DNA from: Algibacter sp. L1A34
GTDB lineage: Bacteria > Bacteroidota > Bacteroidia > Flavobacteriales > Flavobacteriaceae
DNA length: 64,000 nucleotides
Direction: 5' to 3'
Assembly (NCBI RefSeq): GCF_009796805.1
Contig: NZ_CP047029.1
Span: 4,354,001-4,418,000 of the forward strand
The position numbers and the translations under genes were made by a program. The first letter of the stretch is position 1. Each line of letters opens with the position of its first letter. Below the pieces are notes generated by a model. That model was not told the origin of the DNA. It ran no database searches and saw only the letters and a list, made by a program, of their open reading frames with translations. Of the stretch, positions 9,601 to 17,224 are shown one piece after another.

Positions 9601-11792
9601 AAATTAGCCGTTAAAATCAGCGCTGTTCTAACATCTCTTTGCATTAATCCTAAAGCTTGTAAATCGGCACCAATAAGGTTGAGTTTTACATTGGCCTCCG
9701 TTGCAATAGAATCCAATACTACAGACGCTTCTATACTTCCGTTTATATTTTCATCTTTGTAGTTCGATGTTATTGTCCCGTTACCATTGCTTAAAATTCC
9801 ATTTAATTTTAAATCCTTAATCTCGTAATTATTAAAAGCAAAAGAGCTAATAGTAGCATCTACAACCGCATCTAATTCATTAGTAGATCTCCCTGCGCCT
9901 TTAGCATTAATACTTAGACTTAAATTACCCAACTGCTCATTTTGTAAAAGTTGCCCCATTGCGTAATTATCTATACCTAATACGGCATTAAAAGCAATAC
10001 GTTCGTTATTTTTAAATGTTCCTTTTACGGTTGCAACGCCATGTGTGGTTTTTAACTTGGCATTCGCAAACATATTGGATGGAGAACCTTTTACCTCAGC
10101 TAATAACTCCACATTTTTAGGTAAAGAAATACCCAATTCCTTTTCATTTACAAATTGTAAAATATCTGCTTTAGATGTTTTTGCGAATAACTTCGGAAAA
10201 TTAAATTCCATTTCTGCTAGATCTGTCGCATTTTTAATAGTCCCTTTAGCCGAAATTGCAGTTCCTTTTCCCCAAGTAACATTTGCACTAGGAATTGAAA
10301 TATTGGAAAGATATCCTGAAGCATTAAGGTTTCCGATAAGGACCTTTTTACTGAGTTTCTTTAAATATTCATTTTCTTTTAATTGAGGCTGAAATGTAAA
10401 AACCTCATTAACATCAAATTGAAAGGTTGAAATATTGATGTCAATTTTTGAAGTATCAGGTGCAGCAATTAATTGAGATACCGATGGATAACTTAAAGAA
10501 GCATTTCCGTTAACACTACTATTATAAGTATCCAAAATCAAATCTTTAACCAAAAGTTCTGTATCTGTAATCTTAACAGCTACTCCTATGTTCTTTAAGT
10601 TGAAACCTGAAAATTCGTTAAAATTAGTTTCAGTTATTGTTGCTGAAGCTTCTTTATCTTTAATAAAAATGTTATTTCCTTTTAAAGTAAAAGACTCCAA
10701 AACAATGGCGTTAGGATTAAAAACACCTTTTTCAGCTTGAGCATCTCCAACAAAATACTGAATCTTATTTCTTTCAATATTTAGAGCGTCTATATTAAAA
10801 GTTATGTTTGGCCATTCAAAAGGTTTGGTTTCCTTGACTATTTCTTCAGCATTACTTGTACTAACTGCATTTACTGCTTTTGTACGAAATAGAATTTTTG
10901 AATCCTGTAAACTAAATAAAGAAATATTGATATCGCTATCTACAAGATTTGCCAATGGCATACGCAATTCTAAATCTGCAATATCCAAACTTGCAGACAT
11001 ACCATCACCAAAAGACTGATAATCTACATATGTGTTTTCTAAAGTGAACTTATCCAATGCTAAAATAGGCATGGTTGTAGGTTCTGTATTTGGAACTTCT
11101 ACTACAGGAGATTGATGGTATTTTATCTTCGCATTTTTAAGTGCGATTTCGTTGGCCTTAAAAGTCATCGACTCTAGGTTAGTTTCACCCATATCCAATA
11201 GCAATTCATCAAAAACGAAATAACTATCTATCCCTAACACAGCATCATTAAAAACAACATTAATAGTTTTTAAATTTAATTCTCCTAGGATAAGTTCTAA
11301 TGGTTTTGTATTTTCTTTTGAAGTTTTCTGTACGGTATCTGTAATTGCAAACGCATCTATTAGAAACTGAAAGTTATACCCAGAAATTGAGTCTTTACGG
11401 GTAACGTTTGCTCGCAACCCATTTAAATCGAGTGATTCTAAACCTATACCGTTTCCTCGAATAATAGGAAATAAAGGAATATCTGCTTCTAGCGATTTAG
11501 CATAAACCAAAGTATCGCCTTTTTTGTCGTCTAGATATAACCCTTTTAATAATATATCGCCATCAAAAGTGATATATAGCTTATCAATAACTACTTTAGT
11601 TTGAGTTTTGTCGCTAATATATTTAACCGCTTTATTAACAATAATTCCCTGTCCCCATTCACTGCGAATAAATAAAACTAAAAGTAGAAGAAACAGCAAG
11701 ATGCCAAGCATAATTTTAGCAAAAATGCGTAGCGGCCTAAATCGCTTCTTTTTCTTAGGAGTCTCTTCTCTATTTTCGTTATCTACACTCAA
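6675..11792 (-). CDS. tamB: TamB, translocation and assembly module protein (AsmA/DUF490 type)
   Basis: Very long (1705 aa) periplasm-spanning protein anchored in the inner membrane. A basic N-terminus (about 12-22) is followed by one transmembrane helix (about 24-43). The body consists of repeating beta-rich segments typical of AsmA-like bridge proteins, and the last ~300 residues form the TamB (DUF490) domain near EMNLYNLVNR and ending in an acidic/lysine-rich tail. The best start is TTG at 11790-11792; I found no in-frame ATG upstream. First gene of a two-gene operon with tamL. The family spans the envelope and is implicated in lipid transport or outer-membrane protein assembly. Confidence 0.88.
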   Translation of the reverse strand: MSVDNENREETPKKKKRFRPLRIFAKIMLGILLFLLLLVLFIRSEWGQGIIVNKAVKYISDKTQTKVVIDKLYITFDGDILLKGLYLDDKKGDTLVYAKSLEADIPLFPIIRGNGIGLESLDLNGLRANVTRKDSISGYNFQFLIDAFAITDTVQKTSKENTKPLELILGELNLKTINVVFNDAVLGIDSYFVFDELLLDMGETNLESMTFKANEIALKNAKIKYHQSPVVEVPNTEPTTMPILALDKFTLENTYVDYQSFGDGMSASLDIADLELRMPLANLVDSDINISLFSLQDSKILFRTKAVNAVSTSNAEEIVKETKPFEWPNITFNIDALNIERNKIQYFVGDAQAEKGVFNPNAIVLESFTLKGNNIFIKDKEASATITETNFNEFSGFNLKNIGVAVKITDTELLVKDLILDTYNSSVNGNASLSYPSVSQLIAAPDTSKIDINISTFQFDVNEVFTFQPQLKENEYLKKLSKKVLIGNLNASGYLSNISIPSANVTWGKGTAISAKGTIKNATDLAEMEFNFPKLFAKTSKADILQFVNEKELGISLPKNVELLAEVKGSPSNMFANAKLKTTHGVATVKGTFKNNERIAFNAVLGIDNYAMGQLLQNEQLGNLSLSINAKGAGRSTNELDAVVDATISSFAFNNYEIKDLKLNGILSNGNGTITSNYKDENINGSIEASVVLDSIATEANVKLNLIGADLQALGLMQRDVRTALILTANFKKNRDGYNASALLENGRVVYDNKTYLVGDLNAKARVRKDSTAFSVKNRIVDFELESNTDPETFSTALQNHVSSYFYRDTIIKDTVKNAVKLKIRGAISEAPLLKEVFLVNIEELDTVNIAVDFDENLRKLQANITAPLINYSGNKIDSLSFSMDTDKDKFIFNFGFKNIKAGPVDIQRTLITGNQVNNELDLGFEAFQNDSTLIQIKSQITGNRERLRFHIIPEDLVIQKKQWNTPETNEIIFNKLNDDYSLDFNDFNFSRNTQSVSFKDDIASISKEHIAVNFQDFKLSEFLNYLNPEEKFAKGKLSGNFIVEDPFGATGIIADLTIKQLNLLDVEMGTLTLDAKSLGGSAYNFNAAIKGAEVDLDLIGDYKASKEDAELNLDLALNRINMKALEGFSLGELTKTSGTLRGNFNVEGTLAAPKYDGEITFDNAALTVKKLNAPFKLINESIVINNEGLRMDTFTVRDAKNNTFMVNGEVGTERFLNPTFNLEVKADNFQMLNASKKDNELVYGQATINADITIKGDLQIPKVNVTASIDENTDITYVLPSTAVNLESREGVVIFVNRKNPDAILTRTQEETATVSGFDIAAKIKVGKNAKVNIIIDENTGDNFQVYGDGDFDFRINPNGNMTLSGIYTAAGGHYEMNLYNLVNRKFELVSGSKITWSGDPFDADLDVKALYNVDASASSLMASVTSGSDPSVSQRFKQVLPFEVYLNIDGELTAPVINFNLDMPEDEQGAISGLVYGKVQELNSDEAELNKQIFSLLVLNRFYPEAGSDGSNGGVASIARDNINDALADQLNVFSDKLLGDTGLELDFGLDSYTDYQGDSPEERTQLDIAAQKKLFDDRLIVRVGSAVDLEGSSSSTETTPLVGNVSLEYLLTENGRYRLKGFRRNEYENVIDGQTIVSGIALIFTQEFNQFKDLWDDMLRSKSKKEEAKKLKEKEAEEKLNNALGDTIKETPTPENNKTIKE

Positions 11793-12060
11793 TCGGTATG
11801 CCTTAGCTATATTTATTGCAAAGCTATTATTTTTTAGGCTACTAATAAATTATAAAATGATAAGGTTTTAGTTAAAAGCGAATTATAGATGATTGCTGCA
11901 AAATATTTGAATAAACACACAGATTATATCAGTACTAAAACCCAACTTAATCAAGAAAAATTCAACTAAAAAAATTTAATAATAATTTATTAAAAAAAGA
12001 TGACATATTAATTTTTTTGTATCTAAATTAGAGTAACAACTATTAAATTGATAAAATGCT

Positions 12061-13122
12061 ATGTTATTAAGAGATGGCGTAAAAAATGCAGAGATTAAGG
12101 TCTCTTCGGAAACCCGAAAACTAAGTGATTTAGTTAAAGATAAAAGTAAATCACTTATAGATCGATTAGAATGTTTTGAAGATATTATTAATATAGAAGT
12201 TGGAGACACTGGGTTAAACCGTGCAAAAGCTCTAGAACGCGAGTTTGATATTCGTCAATTATATATTAAATATGAAGGAGACAACCCAACTGGCACACAA
12301 AAAGACCGTATTGCATTTGCACAAGTTTATGATGCTTTACGCAGAGATTACGATACTATTTCATTAGCCACTTGTGGTAATTATGGTGTAGCCGTATCGC
12401 TCGCTGCAAGCCTAGCTGGTTTAAAGTGCAAGGTATTTATTCCAGAATCTTACCATACGGAACGTATTAAGGAAATGGAAATGCTTAATGCCGAAATTAT
12501 TAAACTTGAAGGTAGTTATGAAGATGTTGTAAAATCTAGTACAGACTATGCTTTCGAGTATGGTTGGTATGATGCTAATCCTGGTGGCGCAAATACACCT
12601 TTACAAATAACCGCTTATGCACAAATAGCCTATGAAATTGTAGAAGACCTAGGAGATGCTCCTAAATATTGCGCAGCACCAGTTTCTAATGGAACATTAT
12701 TCGCAGGAATTTACAGAGGTTTTGTAACGCTTTATAAACGTGGTAAAACATCAAGGATTCCTAAAATGATTGCGGCATCATCAACTCATAAAAACCCAAT
12801 AGTTAGTTCGTTTAAAAAAGGATTAAGCATCTGTGAAGATTTAGATCCTAAAATTATAAAAGAAACTATTTACAATGAACCGCTTATAAATTGGCATAGT
12901 TTTGACGGCGATGAGGCTTTATTTGCATTAAAAGAATCCGAAGGAGAGGCTTTTAACGTAAGTGACAAGAAAATGAAAGAGATGGCAACTTTTCTTTTGA
13001 AAAAAGAGGGGTTAAAAATATTGCCAGCTTCAACCGCAGGACTTATTGGATTATTAGAACTCGATGAAAAATTAAATTTTGAACCAGACCGCTTTGTGGC
13101 AGTCTTAACAGCAAAAAACTAA
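12061..13122 (+). CDS. Threonine synthase-like PLP-dependent enzyme (fold type II)
   Basis: 353-aa cytoplasmic enzyme. The PLP lysine is Lys81 in NPTGTQKDR, matching the NPTGSFKDR motif of threonine synthases. It is followed by ATCGNYGVAV (substrate carboxylate loop) and APVSNGTLFAGI (cofactor phosphate loop). The C-terminus has LPASTAGLIGL, as in the threonine synthase group. It is shorter than ordinary threonine synthases and sits at the head of a plus-strand operon with a DgcN-like protein and a dipeptide epimerase, so a role in peptide or D-glutamate related metabolism is more likely than threonine biosynthesis. The actual beta-replacement or elimination substrate cannot be read from the sequence. 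Confidence 0.7.
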   Translation: MLLRDGVKNAEIKVSSETRKLSDLVKDKSKSLIDRLECFEDIINIEVGDTGLNRAKALEREFDIRQLYIKYEGDNPTGTQKDRIAFAQVYDALRRDYDTISLATCGNYGVAVSLAASLAGLKCKVFIPESYHTERIKEMEMLNAEIIKLEGSYEDVVKSSTDYAFEYGWYDANPGGANTPLQITAYAQIAYEIVEDLGDAPKYCAAPVSNGTLFAGIYRGFVTLYKRGKTSRIPKMIAASSTHKNPIVSSFKKGLSICEDLDPKIIKETIYNEPLINWHSFDGDEALFALKESEGEAFNVSDKKMKEMATFLLKKEGLKILPASTAGLIGLLELDEKLNFEPDRFVAVLTAKN

Positions 13123-13164
13123 CAAATTCTCCTTATAAAGAGAATGATTAAAACAAATTTAAAG

Positions 13165-14235
13165 ATGAAAAAGAAAATAGATGGACGCGCACTTGTGTAT
13201 TGCGAAGGCGCATTTAATACACCAAATGGAAAAACAGCTCATGGTCTTGTACGTTTTACAGAACGTTATGAGGTTGTTGGAGTTATTGATAGCAAATACG
13301 AAGGTCAAGATGCTGGAAAAGCACTTGACGGTAAAAAGAATGGCATTTTAATTTTTAAGGATTTAACATCTGCTATAAAAGAATTACGTAATACAGGAGC
13401 CGTTCCTAAAACCTTGGTTATCGGGCTTGCGCCAGATGGTGGAAGATTACCACAGGAAGCAAAAGCAACTATAAAACAAGCACTTACCTTAGGCTGGAAT
13501 GTGGATAGTGGGTTACACGATTTCCTAACTAACGATTCTGAGTTCGTGAAATTAGCTAAAGAAAATGGCAGCTGCATACGCGATGTTCGCAAAACACCGG
13601 ATCGTGATACACTTCATTTCTTCTCTGGAGAAATTGAAAAAGTAGACTGTTTAAAACTAGCTGTTTTAGGTACAGATTCTGCAATAGGAAAAAGAACAAC
13701 AGCTTGGTTAATTGTACAAGGACTGCGTAAAGCAAGCCGTAGCGCCGAAATGATTGGAACTGGACAAACCGCTTGGATGCAAGGTGCAAAATACACCATG
13801 ATTATGGATAGCTGTATTAACGATTTTGTTTCTGGCGAGATAGAACATGCCGTAGTAAGTGCTTATAAAAACGAAAAACCAGACGTTATTGTTATTGAAG
13901 GTCAAGGTAGTTTAATGAATCCTGCTTATCCTGGAGGTTTTGAAATTTTAGCAGCTGGTCGTCCAGATTACGTTATTTTACAACACGCTCCTACCCGTAA
14001 GGAATATGATGGTTTCCCGGGCTATAAACTACATTCACTAAAAAAACAAATTCAAGCAATTGAAACTATTTCTGGCGTAAAAGTATTAGCCATTACTGTT
14101 AACCATGAAGGTATGAAAGCAGAAGATATAGAACCTGCGTGCGAGGCTATTACTAAACAAACAGGCTTACCTGCTTTTGATGTGTTAGCACATGGAGCAA
14201 ATGAATTAGTTGAATTATTAGATTCAAAATTATAA
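13165..14235 (+). CDS. DUF1611 protein, DgcN-like D-glutamate N-acetyltransferase candidate
   Basis: Two-domain protein: an N-terminal Rossmann-like part (GRALVYCEGAF) and a C-terminal P-loop part with GTDSAIGKRTT and EGQGSLMNPAYPG, hallmark DUF1611 motifs. Family members called DgcN acetylate D-glutamate before racemisation by DgcA in marine bacteria. The next gene here is a DgcA/dipeptide-epimerase homologue, so that pairing is preserved. Two in-frame starts exist, 13144 and 13165. I prefer 13165, which places the conserved core close to the N-terminus. The stop TAA overlaps the next ATG (TAATG at 14233-14237), implying translational coupling. Confidence 0.68.
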   Translation: MKKKIDGRALVYCEGAFNTPNGKTAHGLVRFTERYEVVGVIDSKYEGQDAGKALDGKKNGILIFKDLTSAIKELRNTGAVPKTLVIGLAPDGGRLPQEAKATIKQALTLGWNVDSGLHDFLTNDSEFVKLAKENGSCIRDVRKTPDRDTLHFFSGEIEKVDCLKLAVLGTDSAIGKRTTAWLIVQGLRKASRSAEMIGTGQTAWMQGAKYTMIMDSCINDFVSGEIEHAVVSAYKNEKPDVIVIEGQGSLMNPAYPGGFEILAAGRPDYVILQHAPTRKEYDGFPGYKLHSLKKQIQAIETISGVKVLAITVNHEGMKAEDIEPACEAITKQTGLPAFDVLAHGANELVELLDSKL

Positions 14236-15296
14236 TGAAAATAACAAACGTTTCTTACGAGCGTCTAGATTTAAAGCTCTCAGAGCCTTATACCATCGCT
14301 TACGAAACTATTTCGAAGGCAGTAAATTTTATTTTAAAAATTGAAACCGATACACATGTTGTTGGTTATGGCTGTGCAGCACCAGATTCTGTTGTAACTG
14401 GAGAATCTCCACAAGAGGTTGAACAAGATATCAAAGATATTATTATTCCTTTTTTAAAAGGAAAAAACAGTTACATGAGTACAAAAATATTGCAAAATCT
14501 AAAACCGCTTTTAAAACGTAAATCCTCTGCTTTGGCAATGGTAGACATGGCTTTATTAGATTTAGTTGCTCGAAAACTAGACACCCCTTTGTATCAGTTT
14601 CTAGGAGGGTATCGCCATAGTATTCCAACGAGTATTACACTAGGTATTTTACCTATTGAAGATACATTGCGTATAGCAGAAGGTTTTGTAAAAGAAGGTT
14701 TTTTTATTCTGAAGATAAAAGGAGGACTTTCAGTTGAAGAAGATATTGAAAAGATGATACGCTTACGCGAAATGTTTCCGAGCACACAATTACGTTTTGA
14801 CGGAAACCAAGGCTATACCGTAAAAGAAGCTATTGCCTTTTTTGAAGGCACTAAAAAAGTAGATATTGAGATTTTTGAACAACCTACAAAAGAAGGTATG
14901 GACGAACTTTTAGGCCAAGTAACCAAAAACACAGGAATTCCGGTTATGGCAGATGAAAGTATAAAAACCTTAAAAGACACCTTTCGCCTAGCCCAAAACG
15001 AACGTGTAGATATGGTTAACATAAAACTAATGAAAGTAGGTGGTATTCGTGAAGCTATGCATATTAATTCGGTTGCACAATCTGCGGGTTTAGAAGCCAT
15101 GGTAGGATGTATAGATGAATGCAGATTAGGTATTTCAGCAGGATTACATTTTGCGCTTTCAAGACAAAATATAAAATTTGCTGATTTGGATGGTCATTTA
15201 GATATGATTGCAGATCCTTTTAAAGGATTGTTTAAGCTAGATAAAGGAATTCTTTACCCAAGTGAAGCTGCAGGATTAGGTGCTATAAAAAACTAG
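14235..15296 (+). CDS. Enolase-superfamily dipeptide epimerase (L-Ala-D/L-Glu epimerase or DgcA-like racemase)
   Basis: 353 aa with a full catalytic set: KxK at Lys160/Lys162, metal ligands Asp189, Glu215 and Asp240, second base Lys264 in NIKLMKVGG, and the DxD motif Asp317/Asp319 that in L-Ala-D/L-Glu epimerases binds the dipeptide amino group. It either epimerises L-Ala-D-Glu from murein turnover or racemises N-acetyl-D-Glu made by the preceding DgcN-like protein. The DxD motif favours the dipeptide, the neighbour favours the acetylated amino acid. It overlaps the upstream gene by one base and is followed after 1 nt by the permease. Confidence 0.8.
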   Translation: MKITNVSYERLDLKLSEPYTIAYETISKAVNFILKIETDTHVVGYGCAAPDSVVTGESPQEVEQDIKDIIIPFLKGKNSYMSTKILQNLKPLLKRKSSALAMVDMALLDLVARKLDTPLYQFLGGYRHSIPTSITLGILPIEDTLRIAEGFVKEGFFILKIKGGLSVEEDIEKMIRLREMFPSTQLRFDGNQGYTVKEAIAFFEGTKKVDIEIFEQPTKEGMDELLGQVTKNTGIPVMADESIKTLKDTFRLAQNERVDMVNIKLMKVGGIREAMHINSVAQSAGLEAMVGCIDECRLGISAGLHFALSRQNIKFADLDGHLDMIADPFKGLFKLDKGILYPSEAAGLGAIKN

Positions 15297-15297
15297 A

Positions 15298-16251
15298 ATG
15301 AATACTATAATTATATATTTAGGTTTTATTATAACAGCGTATGCCGTAATAGCAAACGATGTTATACAGACTTTAGGTACGTTTTTAGCATCTAATAGTA
15401 ATAAAAAGTGGTGGCTGCTTTGGGCATTTGCAGCTACTATTTTAACAACAACTCTTTTTTATGGCTGGTATATAAATGCAGGAGATGTTTCTTATGGTAG
15501 GTTAGGTAAAATTCCATTGCCAGATACAATTAAATGGTGGTATTTATTAGCACCATTATCGTTACTCGTTATTACTCGTTTTGGTATTCCTGTTAGTACA
15601 ACATTTATGATTTTGAGCGTTTTTTCATCTAGCGCTATTATTGAAAAAATGATATATAAATCTGTTATAGGTTACGCTTTAGCATTTGTTTCGGCCATTA
15701 TTATTTATTACATTATTGCTAGAAAATTTGAATCTCAACTTGGACTTGAAAAGCTTGAAAAAGAAGATAAAAAGAAATATTGGTTAATCGCGCAATGGTT
15801 TTCTACTGGATTTCTTTGGTCGCAGTGGCTAATTCAAGATTTTGCTAATATTTATGTCTTTTTACCACGAGCATTATCATTACAAGAATTGCTTATTTCA
15901 CTAGCAATTATTTTGCTTATTATGGCATATATATTTAAAAACAAAGGTGGCAAAATTCAAGAAATTGTAACTAAAAAATCGAATACAGGAAATATACGTT
16001 CCGCTACCATTATAGATTTTATTTACGGTTTATTATTGTATGCTTTGGGAACACTAAGTTCTGTTCCTATGAGTACAACTTGGACGTTTATAGGTATTCT
16101 AGCTGGTCGTGAATTAGCTATTAATTACCTATTGAAAAAAGAACAACTTAATTATTCATATAAAATCATTGTTAAAGACCTTGCAAAAGTTAATATAGGA
16201 CTAGCAGTTAGCGTCCTTATTGCCTTTGCTATTCAATTTATTAAAGCTTAA
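15298..16251 (+). CDS. Divergent PiT-family-like membrane permease
   Basis: 317-aa polytopic inner-membrane protein with about 8-9 hydrophobic segments. Two internal repeats carry the signatures expected of PiT phosphate transporters: IANDVIQTLGTF near residue 18 (compare GANDVANAFGT), FGIPVSTTFMI at about 100, and SVPMSTTWTFIG in the C-terminal half. The sequence is shorter and more divergent than ordinary PiT proteins, and the second ND motif is replaced by IQDFANIYV. The substrate is uncertain: phosphate or another anion. It lies 1 nt after the epimerase stop and 1 nt before the next gene, so it clearly belongs to this operon. Confidence 0.62.
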   Translation: MNTIIIYLGFIITAYAVIANDVIQTLGTFLASNSNKKWWLLWAFAATILTTTLFYGWYINAGDVSYGRLGKIPLPDTIKWWYLLAPLSLLVITRFGIPVSTTFMILSVFSSSAIIEKMIYKSVIGYALAFVSAIIIYYIIARKFESQLGLEKLEKEDKKKYWLIAQWFSTGFLWSQWLIQDFANIYVFLPRALSLQELLISLAIILLIMAYIFKNKGGKIQEIVTKKSNTGNIRSATIIDFIYGLLLYALGTLSSVPMSTTWTFIGILAGRELAINYLLKKEQLNYSYKIIVKDLAKVNIGLAVSVLIAFAIQFIKA

Positions 16252-16252
16252 G

Positions 16253-17137
16253 ATGAAAAACATAAACACATTAATAGTGCTACTATTGATCTCTGCTTTT
16301 TCGAAAGCACAAGAATTACCTGTAAAAATTAATACCGAAAATAAACCACTTAGAAACCTTTTAGATATTTCACTTCAAAAAAAGTTAGATTCTGAAATGA
16401 ATAAACATGCAGAATGGAAAACCCTAATTAGTCAAAAGAAAATGGCTGTTGGACTTGTAGACCTATCGGATAAAAACAATATTAAATTTGCAAGAGTAAA
16501 CGGCAACGAAATGATGTATGCGGCCAGCTTACCCAAAATCGCGGTATTATTATCTGCCATGGATGCTATGGAGAAAGGAGAACTTGTTGAAACAACTACG
16601 ATTAAAAATGATATGAAGTTGATGATAAGTAACTCCAATAACGCAGCAACCACCCGAATGATAGATCGTTTAGGCTATGATAAAATTGAAAAAGTACTTA
16701 CTAGTGATAGATATAACCTTTATGATGAAGAAACTGGTGGAGGTTTATGGGTAGGAAAACGTTATGCAGCTGGTGGCGCCACTAATCGTGAGCCTATAAA
16801 AAATTTAAGTCATGCTGCAACGGTAACTCAAGTATGCCGGTTTTATTATTTACTTTATAAAGGTGAACTTGTTAACCCAACACGTTCTAAACAAATGCTC
16901 GATATATTAGAAGCCCCTGCATTGCATCATAAATTTGTAAACACTTTAGATAGGATTGCCCCAAAAGCACGTTTATTTAGAAAATCGGGATCATGGAAAT
17001 CATTCCATTCAGATTCGATATTAGTTTGGGGTTCTCCCGATCGTCGCTATATTTTAGTAGCTTTGATTAATGATAATAATGGAGAACAAATTATAAGAGA
17101 TTTAATTATTCCTATTGAAAAGGTGCTTAACAATTAA
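16253..17137 (+). CDS. Secreted class A serine hydrolase (beta-lactamase/transpeptidase fold)
   Basis: 294 aa when started at ATG 16253, 1 nt after the previous stop. This start gives a clean signal peptide (residues 1-19) with mature Gln20. Class A active-site motifs are all present: Ser92-x-x-Lys95, Ser128-Asn-Asn130 and Lys244-Ser-Gly246. It therefore acts in the periplasm on a peptide or peptide-like amide. SNN in place of SDN, and KSG in place of KTG, argue for a peptidase rather than an antibiotic-resistance enzyme. Family PF13354-like. A second enzyme of the same type lies in the converging operon. Confidence 0.75.
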   Translation: MKNINTLIVLLLISAFSKAQELPVKINTENKPLRNLLDISLQKKLDSEMNKHAEWKTLISQKKMAVGLVDLSDKNNIKFARVNGNEMMYAASLPKIAVLLSAMDAMEKGELVETTTIKNDMKLMISNSNNAATTRMIDRLGYDKIEKVLTSDRYNLYDEETGGGLWVGKRYAAGGATNREPIKNLSHAATVTQVCRFYYLLYKGELVNPTRSKQMLDILEAPALHHKFVNTLDRIAPKARLFRKSGSWKSFHSDSILVWGSPDRRYILVALINDNNGEQIIRDLIIPIEKVLNN

Positions 17138-17224
17138 TATGCCTTTTAAACCAGTTAAAGTTGTAAATAAAGTTACTAATATTTCAAAACACAACAAATA
17201 AAACGTATTGACTAGATCCCTTAA

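Noticed and set aside
11976-12209. 77-aa open frame opposite the PLP enzyme start
   Set aside because: Antisense shadow of the PLP enzyme gene with low-complexity translation.
13144-13164. Upstream start of the DUF1611 gene
   Set aside because: Possible but less likely; seven extra residues not expected in the family, and 13165 is an equally placed ATG.
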